A DNA stretch of 48,722 bases. Source: an uncultured Clostridia bacterium. GTDB lineage: Bacteria > Bacillota > Clostridia > TANB77 > CAG-508. Each line of letters begins with the position of its first letter. The stretch's first letter is position 1. The stretch lies in contig CALXFD010000012.1 in NCBI GenBank assembly GCA_944387495.1, positions 1-48,722 on the forward strand. Direction: 5' to 3'. The position numbers and the translations under genes are program-made. The notes beneath the pieces are model-generated. The model had not been told where the DNA came from, did not search any database, and saw only the letters and a program-made list of their open reading frames with translations. Shown piece by piece: positions 1 through 8,265 of the stretch.

Positions 1-36
1 CTCTCAATTTGCGTTTTGGATGCTAGCATTTTTTCA

Positions 37-135
37 TTATGACCATGCGCTAGCATTTAGTACAATTGTTATTACTAGTGCTATTAATGTAATACCTTTA
101 TTAGTATTTCTTCTTTTTTGTTTTTCTTCTTTCAT
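37..135 (-). pseudogene. N-terminal fragment of a pilin-like protein
   Basis: A 32-residue reading frame follows a strong AGGAGG site (second of two nearby ATGs chosen for spacing). It starts with a basic stretch, then NKGITLIALVITIV, which has the look of a type IV prepilin cleavage site (KG^ITLIALV) and hydrophobic helix. It then runs out of the family pattern into NASAWS and a stop. The 9-base sequence aatgctagc occurs twice around the break, so the end may be a rearrangement or an assembly edge. The real protein would be exported and processed by a prepilin peptidase. Function and integrity are inferred. Confidence 0.4.
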
Positions 136-222
136 TTTCATCCTCCTTTTTTCTCTTTTGATTATAATTATAATATCATTTTATCTTTTCTTTTTCAATC
201 TTTGTAATTAAATTGTAATATT

Positions 223-573
223 TTAATACATCGTATTATAGTATCTATTATAATTATTACTAGGCATATTTCCATAGAATCCTGTTGTTGATATTGTAAT
301 GAATTTTATAGCATATATATCGCAATATACTAAACTATCATTTTCTACTGACCTTAACAATATGTAACTTGCCCCTACATCTTGTAATACTCCTATTCTG
401 TCAACCATGTTATTTGTTCCTATTAAAAATTCTATTCTCATTAATTTTCCTATTTGTTCTCTTAGAAATGCTGGTGTGTATATTGAATTTGTTAGAATTT
501 CTGGTGAATTTTCATCTATTTGTACATTTCTGTTTTCTCTTTTGTTGTTGTTTGTTTTTTCTTGTTCAGACAT
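223..573 (-). CDS. gerQ: GerQ-like spore coat/germination protein
   Basis: A 116-residue protein with a polar, Asn-rich N-terminus (about 1-25) and a C-terminal module (about 33-95) resembling GerQ: a start like PAFLREQIGKLMRIEF, then a repeated beta pattern around DRIGVLQDVGASYILL. In Bacillus GerQ is a coat protein needed to place or activate CwlJ. The gene lies 29 bases downstream of a cwlJ-type hydrolase, the partner expected from Bacillus, which is the main support. An AAGGAGG site precedes the ATG. Sequence similarity is recognisable but moderate. Expression would be expected in the mother cell during sporulation; no sporulation promoter was assigned. Confidence 0.6.
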   Translation of the reverse strand: MSEQEKTNNNKRENRNVQIDENSPEILTNSIYTPAFLREQIGKLMRIEFLIGTNNMVDRIGVLQDVGASYILLRSVENDSLVYCDIYAIKFITISTTGFYGNMPSNNYNRYYNTMY

Positions 574-602
574 AATAACCTCCTTGTATTTGTTATATAT
601 TT

Positions 603-1049
603 TTAAGTATCTCTATATAAACTTGTTGGTCTATAAAAACAGTGTTCTCCTAATCTTGTGTGAAATGTACCTGAACCATTACTTGGAAATGTTTGTGAGC
701 ATGATGGTCTAAATGGATTTAAGTACCATAGGCAATCTCCTATTTCATTTAATTTGTTTCCTGATAATGCCCAGTCTGCAATGTAGTAGTGTATTTCTGT
801 TGGTGTCATATTATATATGTTTTGAGGATTATATTGATAATTAATTGTTTCTCTTGCACAGTCAAATTGCCCTTGTTGAAATATTATATTTCGTATATTT
901 CCTCCTTGTGATATTCTTGAATATTCTCCTTCACTTGCATTTACTCTGTTCATTACAACTGTTGCAACTGCTTTCATTCCGTTATCTCCTTCTCCACCTG
1001 CTTCACATTGGACTATTCTTGCTATTAGTTCTCTTTCTGAATATGCCAT
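603..1049 (-). CDS. cwlJ: CwlJ/SleB-family spore cortex hydrolase
   Basis: A 148-residue single-domain Hydrolase_2 protein. The pattern RIVQCEAGGEG, followed by GMKAVATVVMNRV, matches the catalytic region of the SleB/CwlJ family, with Glu16 as the likely catalytic acid. There is no signal peptide and no peptidoglycan-binding domain, as in CwlJ and unlike SleB. The enzyme would degrade spore cortex peptidoglycan during germination. An AAGGTGAT site precedes the ATG. It is the first gene of a two-gene unit with gerQ, consistent with the dependence of CwlJ on GerQ. The CwlJ assignment is strong for family and good for subtype. Confidence 0.85.
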   Translation of the reverse strand: MAYSERELIARIVQCEAGGEGDNGMKAVATVVMNRVNASEGEYSRISQGGNIRNIIFQQGQFDCARETINYQYNPQNIYNMTPTEIHYYIADWALSGNKLNEIGDCLWYLNPFRPSCSQTFPSNGSGTFHTRLGEHCFYRPTSLYRDT

Positions 1050-1171
1050 TTAATCACCTTCTTTTTTAATATATTATTATTTTATTTAAATGTTACATTT
1101 TTATTAAATAAATTTTAATTTTATTATTTTAAAATTTTATAATTTTTCTTTTATCTATTATTTTATTATGT

Positions 1172-1177
1172 TATAAT
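1172..1177 (+). promoter_or_regulatory. Extended -10 promoter element
   Basis: TGTTATAAT is an extended -10 element ending 16 bases before the ATG of the YcxB-like gene. No convincing -35 is seen in the AT-rich DNA upstream. The predicted leader is only about 10 bases, with a weak TTGGTGAT ribosome site. Confidence 0.5.
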
Positions 1178-1193
1178 TTGGTTGGTGATATAA

Positions 1194-1712
1194 ATGAAGT
1201 TATTATTTAAAAATAGAACTAAATATAGTAAAAAAGTGTATAATGAATATTTGAATTTTCATAGAAATAAATATAATCTTAGTTATAAATTTTATACTAT
1301 TATTGTTGCTTTATTATTGTTTTTCTGCATTGGTATGCAAGTGAAATATCATTATTATTCTTTGGCAATTTTGTTGTGTGTTATTTTTACTTGTTTTATT
1401 TTATGGAGATTGTTCCGACCAGTTTATGAGGTTAAAAAGGAATACCAAAGTAAGAAAATTGCTGATGAACAGACTTTTATTTTTAAGTTTTATGAAAATT
1501 GTTTTGTGATTACTAATAAATTGCAATATTCTAAGGTTAGATATTTTAAATTATATAAAATATTTGAAACTGCCGATTTCTTTTATTTGTATATTGATAA
1601 GGAACATGCTTTTTTGGTTGATAAAAATGGATTTACTTTTGGAAGTGCTGAGGAATTTTCTAAGTTTATTCATAAAAAATGCTTATTTAAGTATAAAAAT
1701 GAAATTTCTTAA
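1194..1712 (+). CDS. YcxB-like membrane protein
   Basis: A 172-residue protein with two adjacent hydrophobic helices (about residues 31-49 and 53-74) after a basic N-terminus. A cytosolic C-terminal domain follows whose strands (FIFKFYENCFVITN, KLYKIFETADFFYLYI, HAFLVDKNGF) match the YcxB-like, PH-fold pattern seen in many Firmicutes. The function of this family is not known. The gene stands alone on the plus strand, convergent with hisS, and is followed by AT-rich DNA and a long hairpin. Assignment to the family is by pattern only. Confidence 0.6.
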   Translation: MKLLFKNRTKYSKKVYNEYLNFHRNKYNLSYKFYTIIVALLLFFCIGMQVKYHYYSLAILLCVIFTCFILWRLFRPVYEVKKEYQSKKIADEQTFIFKFYENCFVITNKLQYSKVRYFKLYKIFETADFFYLYIDKEHAFLVDKNGFTFGSAEEFSKFIHKKCLFKYKNEIS

Positions 1713-1889
1713 TAACGTTTTTTATACATTATATATAATTTTTTAATGGTTTTAGTAAATTTAATACAGAATAAATTTATTTTTCTATGTATCTGTTTTT
1801 TTACTCTTAATAGGAAAGTTTCTGTTTTAAAGACTTGATTTTTTGAAATATCTTAATTTTCTTTTTAAAAAAATTATATACTTTCCTAT

Positions 1890-1944
1890 AAGGTAAAAAA
1901 ATAGCAAAATTTTCTATTATGATAATTTTGCTATTTTTTTACCT
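1890..1944. terminator. Bidirectional terminator-like hairpin
   Basis: In the 398-base gap between convergent genes, AAGGTAAAAAAATAGCAAAATT pairs with its perfect complement across a 12-base loop (about 22 bp of stem). A-tracts and T-tracts inside the arms would give a U-rich exit on either strand, so it can end both the YcxB-like gene and hisS. The rest of 1713-2110 is AT-rich with no gene seen. Confidence 0.7.
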
Positions 1945-2110
1945 TACTTATATATTTTTTAATAATTTTTAAACTTAATTAACATATTTCAATTTGTTAT
2001 TTTTTATAGTTTTAATAATCTCTTTAATTTTTTATTTCTTCAAAATTTAATAATTATTTTAAATTTTTTATTTTTCTAGATTTAATTATTATTTTTTGCA
2101 TTTTCTTTTT

Positions 2111-3445
2111 TTAATCTATCTTAATATTTACTCCTTCAAGTCTTTTTATTATTTCAACTTCATCATTCGCTATTTTTTCTTCTTCTCCTGTTTTCATATT
2201 TTTTATTGTAACTTTATTTTCTTTTACTTCATCTTCTCCTATTACTACTACATAAGGAATTTCTAGCTTATCTGCATATTTGAATTTTGCTTTTAGTTTT
2301 TTGTTGTTTAAAAAGATTTCTGTATTTATTCCCATTTTTCTTAGTTTTGTTGCTAATTTTATTGGTTCTGTTAGATTTTCTAGCATTGGTATTATTAGTA
2401 CTTCTGCTACTGCTCTTTTTGTGGCTTTTATTATATTTAATTCATTAAGTTTATAGAATAATCTTGTTAAACCTATTGATACTCCTACTCCTGGTAGTTT
2501 TTTGTTTGTGTAGTATTCTGCTAGATTTTCATATCTTCCTCCTGAACATACACTTCCTATTTCTCTATATTCATTTAAAAATGTTTCATATACTGTTCCT
2601 GTGTAATAATCTAAGCCTCTTGCTATTGTTAGGTCTACTTTAAAGTTCTTTTCTGGTACTCCAAATATTTTTATATTTTTTATTACTTCTTTTAGTTCTT
2701 TTACTCCTTGTTTATATGTTTCATTTTCTATGTTTAATTTTTCTAGTTTTTCTAGCTTCTCGTTTGTTGTTCCTTCTATTTCTATAAATTCTATTATTTT
2801 GTTTATTTGTTCACTATTTACTCCTATTTTTTCAAATTCTTCTACTACTGCTTCTTTTCCTATTTTTTCTATTTTGTCTATTATTCTTAGTATTTCTTCT
2901 GATTGTTCTTTTTGTCCTATTTCTTCAAATAATCCGTTTAATATTTTTCGGTTATTTATTCTTATTGTAAAATCTTCAAATCCTAAGTTTGTGAATATAT
3001 CATATATTATACTTGGTATTTCTGCATCATTTATGATGTCTAATTCTCCATCTCCTATTATGTCTATATCACATTGATAAAATTCTCTGTATCTTCCTTT
3101 TTGGGCTCTTTCTCCTCTGTATACTTTTCCTATTTGATATCTTCTGAATGGAAAACTTAAATTTCCATAATTTTTTGCTACATATTTTGCAAGTGGCACT
3201 GTTAGGTCAAATCTTAATGATAAATCATTATCTCCTTTTTGGAAACGGTATATTTGTTTTTCTGTTTCTCCTCCTGCTTTTGCTAATAGTACTTCTGATA
3301 GTTCTATTATTGGTGTATCTATTGGCAAAAATCCATATTTTTTGTATGTTGTTTCTATTGTTTCTTTTATTTGGTTAAATAGGATTTGTTCATTTGGTAA
3401 TAATTCCATAAAACCTGCTAATGTTCTTGGTTCTATTTTTGTCAT
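2111..3445 (-). CDS. hisS: Histidyl-tRNA synthetase
   Basis: Class II synthetase charging tRNA-His in the cytosol. Visible family signatures: the N-terminal PRTLAGFMELLP, motif 2 FRRYQIGKVYRGERAQKGRY with the following FYQCDIDIIG, and the histidine-binding GLDYYTGTVYE, then a C-terminal anticodon-binding domain. From ATG 3445 it is 444 residues, slightly longer than the usual 420-430. An in-frame ATG at 3463 sits 2 bases from the upstream stop with no ribosome site, whereas AAAGGGATG lies at good distance from 3445. It is the last gene of recJ-relA-MBL-hisS, a common Firmicutes order, and is probably translationally coupled. Confidence 0.95.
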   Translation of the reverse strand: MTKIEPRTLAGFMELLPNEQILFNQIKETIETTYKKYGFLPIDTPIIELSEVLLAKAGGETEKQIYRFQKGDNDLSLRFDLTVPLAKYVAKNYGNLSFPFRRYQIGKVYRGERAQKGRYREFYQCDIDIIGDGELDIINDAEIPSIIYDIFTNLGFEDFTIRINNRKILNGLFEEIGQKEQSEEILRIIDKIEKIGKEAVVEEFEKIGVNSEQINKIIEFIEIEGTTNEKLEKLEKLNIENETYKQGVKELKEVIKNIKIFGVPEKNFKVDLTIARGLDYYTGTVYETFLNEYREIGSVCSGGRYENLAEYYTNKKLPGVGVSIGLTRLFYKLNELNIIKATKRAVAEVLIIPMLENLTEPIKLATKLRKMGINTEIFLNNKKLKAKFKYADKLEIPYVVVIGEDEVKENKVTIKNMKTGEEEKIANDEVEIIKRLEGVNIKID

Positions 3446-3465
3446 TTTTCTCATCCCTTTCATTT

Positions 3466-4113
3466 TTATATTAGTTTTGGTTTCAATTCTAAGTATATTG
3501 GTTTTTCATCTTTGAGCATTGTTGCTCTTCCATGCCCTGGATATACCATGGTGTCATCTGGAAGAAGCATTAATTTTTTTGTTATTGAGTTTATTATGTC
3601 TTCTGTATTTGATGTTGGTAAATCTGTTCTTCCCCATGTTCCTCTAAATAATGTATCTCCTGAGAATAAACATTTTTCTTGCTCACAATATAGACATGTT
3701 GAACCTCTTGTATGCCCTGGTGTGTGTATTACTCTAAACTCTAAATTCCCTAAATGTAGTAAATCGCTATCATCTAGTCTTGAATCTGCTTCTAATTCTA
3801 TTTTTGGTAAATCTATTATATTTGATAAGTTTATATTTGCATTATTTAATCCTTCACTATCATATCTGTGTATTAATATTTTGCCTCCACATTTTTCTTT
3901 TATTTCATTTACTGCTCCTATGTGGTCACTATGGCAATGTGTTAAATAGATGTATTTTACTTTTCCATTTAGTATATTTATCATTTCTATTATTTCATCT
4001 GCTTTTCCTGCTGGGTCTATCACCATTATTTCTTTGCTTTTTTCATCTAATATTATGTAACAATTTGTTGGGTCCCCTATCCATGTATTAATCTTTAGTT
4101 CTTTTAGTATCAT
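3466..4113 (-). CDS. Metallo-beta-lactamase fold hydrolase, glyoxalase II type
   Basis: A 215-residue MBL-fold hydrolase. The zinc motif THCHSDH gives His59, His61, Asp63 and His64; further ligands come from HTPGHTRGS, the Asp in FSGDTLFRG, and the His in YPGHGRAT. This set fits the YcbL/glyoxalase II-like branch that hydrolyses S-acyl thioesters such as lactoylglutathione, but the real substrate is unknown because such Firmicutes often lack glutathione. It sits between relA and hisS, where an MBL gene of this kind is often found. A GAGGAGAAG site precedes the ATG. Confidence 0.9.
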   Translation of the reverse strand: MILKELKINTWIGDPTNCYIILDEKSKEIMVIDPAGKADEIIEMINILNGKVKYIYLTHCHSDHIGAVNEIKEKCGGKILIHRYDSEGLNNANINLSNIIDLPKIELEADSRLDDSDLLHLGNLEFRVIHTPGHTRGSTCLYCEQEKCLFSGDTLFRGTWGRTDLPTSNTEDIINSITKKLMLLPDDTMVYPGHGRATMLKDEKPIYLELKPKLI

Positions 4114-4198
4114 TTTCTTCTCCTCTTCTAGTTCGTTATTTTTATGAATATTCTTTATTTTAAATTTTCTCTATTTTTTATCTTTTGTTAAAAACTTT

Positions 4199-6397
4199 CT
4201 ATTTTTTTCTTTTTACTTCATAAACACTATCTACTTTTCTTACAACTCTTATAGCTTTGTTAAGTTCGTCTAAGTTTTCTAGTTGTAATGTAATATCTAT
4301 TATTGCAATTCTTTCTTTTGTAGTTTTTGTATTTACTCCTAATATATTTACTTTTGTTGTTCCAAGTTCTTTTAGTATGTCAACTAATAATCCATTTCTA
4401 TCATTTGAGAATATTTCTATTTCTGCTTGATATTCTGTCTTATCTTTTACATACCATTCTACATCTATCATTCTATTTTCATCTGATATTAAGTCTTTTA
4501 CATTATAGCAGTCTTTTCTATGTACAGATACTCCTCTTCCTTTTGTTATATATCCTACTATTTCATCACCTGGTAGTGGATTACAACATTTTGAAAGTTT
4601 TACTAAACAATTATCTATACCTTTTACTATAACACCAGAACTTGATGGCTTTGGTTTTTTCTGTTTTTCTTCTTTTAATTTTTCTAGTTTCTTTTCAATA
4701 TCTTCTTCTTGATGTTCTTTTCTATATTCTTGTAACATTCTTGCTATTACTTTTACAGATGAGTTTGCTCCAAAGCCTACTGCTGCATACATTTCTTCTA
4801 AATTTTTATATTTATATTTTTCAAGCATTGGATTTATGTATTCGTTTTTGAATAAATCTGTATGTGTAAATCCTATTCTTTTTAGTTCTTTTTCTATTAA
4901 TTCTTTTCCTTTTTCTATATTTTCTTCTTTTTGTGCTTTTTTGAACCAATTTTTTATTTTATTTTTAGCTCCTGAACTTTTTACAAATTTTAGCCAATCT
5001 CTACTTGGTCCTTTTGAATTATCTGATGTTATTATTTCTACTATATCTCCACTTTCTAGTGGTGTTATTATTGGCATCATTTTGCTGTTTATTTTACATC
5101 CTGTCATTCTATTACCAATTTCTGCATGTATACTATATGCAAAATCTATTGGTGTTGCTCCTCTTGGCAATACTTTTATTGCTCCTTTTGGTGTAAATAC
5201 ATATACTTCGTCTTCAAATAATTCTGTTTTTAAAGTATTTAGAAATTCTTGTGGGTCTTGTAATTCATTTTGCCATTCTAATGTTTCTCTTAGCCATGCT
5301 AATTTATCTTCTTCTACTTTTACAGATTGTTTTCTTCCAAAATAACTTGCTTCTTTATATGCCCAATGTGCAGCAATACCATATTCTGCAACTCTATGCA
5401 TTTCCCATGTACGTATTTGTACTTCAAATGGTGTTCCCTTTTCTCCTAATAATGTTGTATGTATTGATTGATACATATTAGGTTTTGGAACTGCAATATA
5501 ATCTTTAAATCTTCCTGGCATTGGGCTGTATAATTCATGAACTACTCCTAATGCTGCATAACAGTCTTTTACTGAATTTACTAATATACGTAATGCAAAT
5601 AAGTCATATATTTGGTCTAATGTTTTATTATCTCTTTTCATTTTTCTATATATACTGTATAAATGTTTTGCTCTTCCTGTTACTTCTGCATCTATTTTTT
5701 GTCTTTTTAGTGCTACTCTAATCTTGTCCATTATTTGTTCTATAAATTTTGTTCTTTCTTCTCTTTTTTTGTTTATTCCTTCTACTAATTCATGATATTC
5801 TTCTGGTTCTAAATATTTAAAAGATAAATCTTCTAATTCCCATTTTAAAGAATAAATTCCTAAACGGTTTGCAAGTGGTGCATATAAATCTCTTGTCTCT
5901 TTTGCATTTGCTATTTGTCTATCTCTTTTTAGGTATTTTAATGTTCTCATATTATGAAGTCTATCTGCTAATTTTATTAAGATTACTCTTATATCTTTTC
6001 CCATTGCTAAGAACATTTTTCTATAATCTTCAACTTGTTGTTCTTCTACTGTTGCAAATTGTATACGACTAAGTTTAGTAACACCTGCTACCATATCTGC
6101 AATTTCATTTCCAAACATTTTTCTTAAATCTGCATCTGTAATATCAGTATCTTCAACTACATCATGTAAAAGTGCTGCACATATTGTACTATCATCTAGC
6201 CCAATATCTGCTAAGATATATGCTACATTTAAAGGATGTATTATATATGGTTCTCCTGAGCCTCTTTTTTGGTCTTTATGCTTTTCATTTGCTAAATTAT
6301 ATGCTTTCATTATTAATTTTGTGTCTACTCTTCTTGCATGTTCTTTTCTTTTATTTATTACATCTTGTATTGTAATATCTTTTTTTCCTTCTTGCAT
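4199..6397 (-). CDS. relA: Bifunctional (p)ppGpp synthetase/hydrolase RelA/SpoT
   Basis: A 732-residue long Rel protein that makes and degrades the alarmone (p)ppGpp in amino-acid starvation. Domain order: HD hydrolase with ALLHDVVEDT (His78-Asp79 and the following ED pair), synthetase around residues 235-350 with RFKDYIAVPKPNMYQSIHTT and VQIRTWEMHRVAEYG, TGS domain with VFTPKGAIKVLPRGATPIDFAY near 400-420, the helical and zinc-finger region with LSKCCNPLPGDEIVGYIT, and a C-terminal ACT domain near 655-732. Both catalytic halves look intact, so a bifunctional enzyme is expected. It lies 31 bases downstream of recJ. Confidence 0.97.
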   Translation of the reverse strand: MQEGKKDITIQDVINKRKEHARRVDTKLIMKAYNLANEKHKDQKRGSGEPYIIHPLNVAYILADIGLDDSTICAALLHDVVEDTDITDADLRKMFGNEIADMVAGVTKLSRIQFATVEEQQVEDYRKMFLAMGKDIRVILIKLADRLHNMRTLKYLKRDRQIANAKETRDLYAPLANRLGIYSLKWELEDLSFKYLEPEEYHELVEGINKKREERTKFIEQIMDKIRVALKRQKIDAEVTGRAKHLYSIYRKMKRDNKTLDQIYDLFALRILVNSVKDCYAALGVVHELYSPMPGRFKDYIAVPKPNMYQSIHTTLLGEKGTPFEVQIRTWEMHRVAEYGIAAHWAYKEASYFGRKQSVKVEEDKLAWLRETLEWQNELQDPQEFLNTLKTELFEDEVYVFTPKGAIKVLPRGATPIDFAYSIHAEIGNRMTGCKINSKMMPIITPLESGDIVEIITSDNSKGPSRDWLKFVKSSGAKNKIKNWFKKAQKEENIEKGKELIEKELKRIGFTHTDLFKNEYINPMLEKYKYKNLEEMYAAVGFGANSSVKVIARMLQEYRKEHQEEDIEKKLEKLKEEKQKKPKPSSSGVIVKGIDNCLVKLSKCCNPLPGDEIVGYITKGRGVSVHRKDCYNVKDLISDENRMIDVEWYVKDKTEYQAEIEIFSNDRNGLLVDILKELGTTKVNILGVNTKTTKERIAIIDITLQLENLDELNKAIRVVRKVDSVYEVKRKK

Positions 6398-6428
6398 AAA
6401 TTCACTTCCCTTTTTTCTTTTTTACATT

Positions 6429-8121
6429 TTATACTGATTTCATTATATCTTTTATATTTATCTGTAATGTATCAACTCCATTAAATGTGTTTATTTCTAG
6501 AACTCCTACAACATCTATTTTATCTCCTATTGTATATTCTTCTGCTAAATGTCCTAAATTAAATCCTATTGCATTTACTACTGTGTTTCCTTCTTTTAAT
6601 GTTAGTTTTAAATGTTTTCCCTCTGACAATGCTCTTATTGAATCAATTTTTAAGTTTTTAAATGCAAATACTGGCATTTTATTTCCTTCTCCAAATGGTT
6701 CTAGTAATTTTAAACTTTCTACCATTTCTTTATTTATATTACTAAAATTGATTTTTGCATCTATATTTATTATTGGTACTATTTCACTTATATTGCTTTG
6801 TTCTGCTATTTGTTCAAATTCTTTTTTGAATTTTTCAAAATTTTCTTTTTTAATAGTAATTCCAATTGCCATACTATGGCCACCAAATTTTTCTATTGTA
6901 TCTAAACATTTTGTTAATGCTTCATGTAGGTCAAAACCTGGTATACTTCTTCCTGAACCTGTTCCTATTCCATCTTCTTCAAAACTTAATAATATACTAG
7001 GTTTAAAATACAATTCTGTTATTTTTGATGATACAATTCCTATAACTCCATGGTGCCAGTTATGACCACCTAATATTATTGTATTTTTTTCCTCTAAATG
7101 CTCTTTTTCTATCTGTTCTTTTGCATTATCAAATATTTTCTTTTCTGTTTCTTGTCTAATTCTATTATATTCATTTAATTTTTGGCTTAAATTATTTACT
7201 TCATTTATGTTTTTAGATAAAAACAAATCTAATGCATCTTCTGCTCTTCCCATTCTTCCACATGCATTTATTCTTGGTGCTATTCCAAATGATATACTAT
7301 TTGAATCTATTTTACTATATCCGGCATGTGTTTATAATTGCTCTTAATCCTATGTTTTTTGTTTGTTTTACTAGCATTAATCCTAATTTTGTAATTACCC
7401 TATTTTCATCAACTAGTGGTACTATATCTGATATTGTTCCTACACATACAATATCAAGATATTTTAAATATTCCTCTTCTTTTAATCCTAGTTTTATTCC
7501 AATTGCTTGTATTAATTTAAAAACTACTCCTACTCCTGCAAGTTCTCTAAATGGATATGTACTATCTTTTCTTTTATTATCTATTACTGCTAATGCTTTT
7601 GGTAATTCATTTCCTGGTTCATGATGGTCTGTTACTATTGTTTCTATTCCTAAACTATTTGCATAATCTATTTCATTAATTGCTGAAATTCCACAATCAA
7701 CTGTTATCATCAATTTAGTACCTTTATCTTTTATTTGAGCTATTGCATTATTGTTTAACCCATATCCTTCATTTAGTCTATTTGGTATATATTGTGAAAC
7801 TTCTAATCCTCTATCTGCCAAAAAGCTTTTTAATACTGTTACACTTGTTATTCCATCTACATCATAATCTCCATATATTGTTACATTTTCTTTTTCATTT
7901 ATTGCTTTTATTATTCTTTCTACTGCTATTTCCATATCTTTTATTAAAAACGGATTATGAAAATCATTTCTTGTTGGTGATAGGAATAGTTTTATTTCTT
8001 TTTCATCTGTTATATTTCTGTTAACTAATATTGTTGATAATAATTTGTTCAAATTATATTTTTGAGAAATCTCCTCTACTTTTTCTTCATCAACATCATA
8101 TATTTGCCATTTTTTATTCAT
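6429..8121 (-). CDS. recJ: Single-strand DNA exonuclease RecJ, with in-frame CGG frameshift
   Basis: RecJ degrades single-stranded DNA 5'->3' in repair. The first part shows the DHH-phosphoesterase motifs DYDVDG (residues 85-90), TVDCG and TDHHEPG (DHH 165-167). The second part resumes at SFGIAPRINACGRMGRAEDA and carries the DHHA1 region with GGHNWHHGVIGIVSSK and the C-terminal OB-like domain. The two parts are in different frames: at codon 267 the zero frame reads TGC CGG ATA TAG and stops, whereas dropping the C of CGG (plus 7321-7323) gives TGC GGA TAT and restores a continuous protein. The span is 1,693 nt, that is 564 codons plus one base, giving a normal-length 563-residue RecJ. No other damage is visible, so I treat it as a functional gene with a +1 shift at CGG. 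AGGAG precedes the ATG. Confidence 0.92.
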
Positions 8122-8216
8122 ATTTTTCTCCTATTTTTAATTTTTATATTATTGTATACTATTTTTTTACTTTTTTAAAGTGTTTTTTTAATTTTATATT
8201 CTCTTTTTTACTTTTT

Positions 8217-8225
8217 GTGGTATAA
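8217..8225 (+). promoter_or_regulatory. Extended -10 promoter of mgtA
   Basis: TGGTATAAT is an extended -10 element about 40 bases before the mgtA ATG. The leader is too short to hold an M-box magnesium riboswitch, and none is seen upstream. Confidence 0.6.
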
Positions 8226-8265
8226 TCTAAATGTCGAAAAATACAAAAGATTGGAGTTGAAGAAA

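Noticed and set aside
8122..8265. Magnesium riboswitch (M-box) upstream of mgtA
   Set aside because: The promoter lies about 40 bases before the start, leaving no room for the riboswitch fold.
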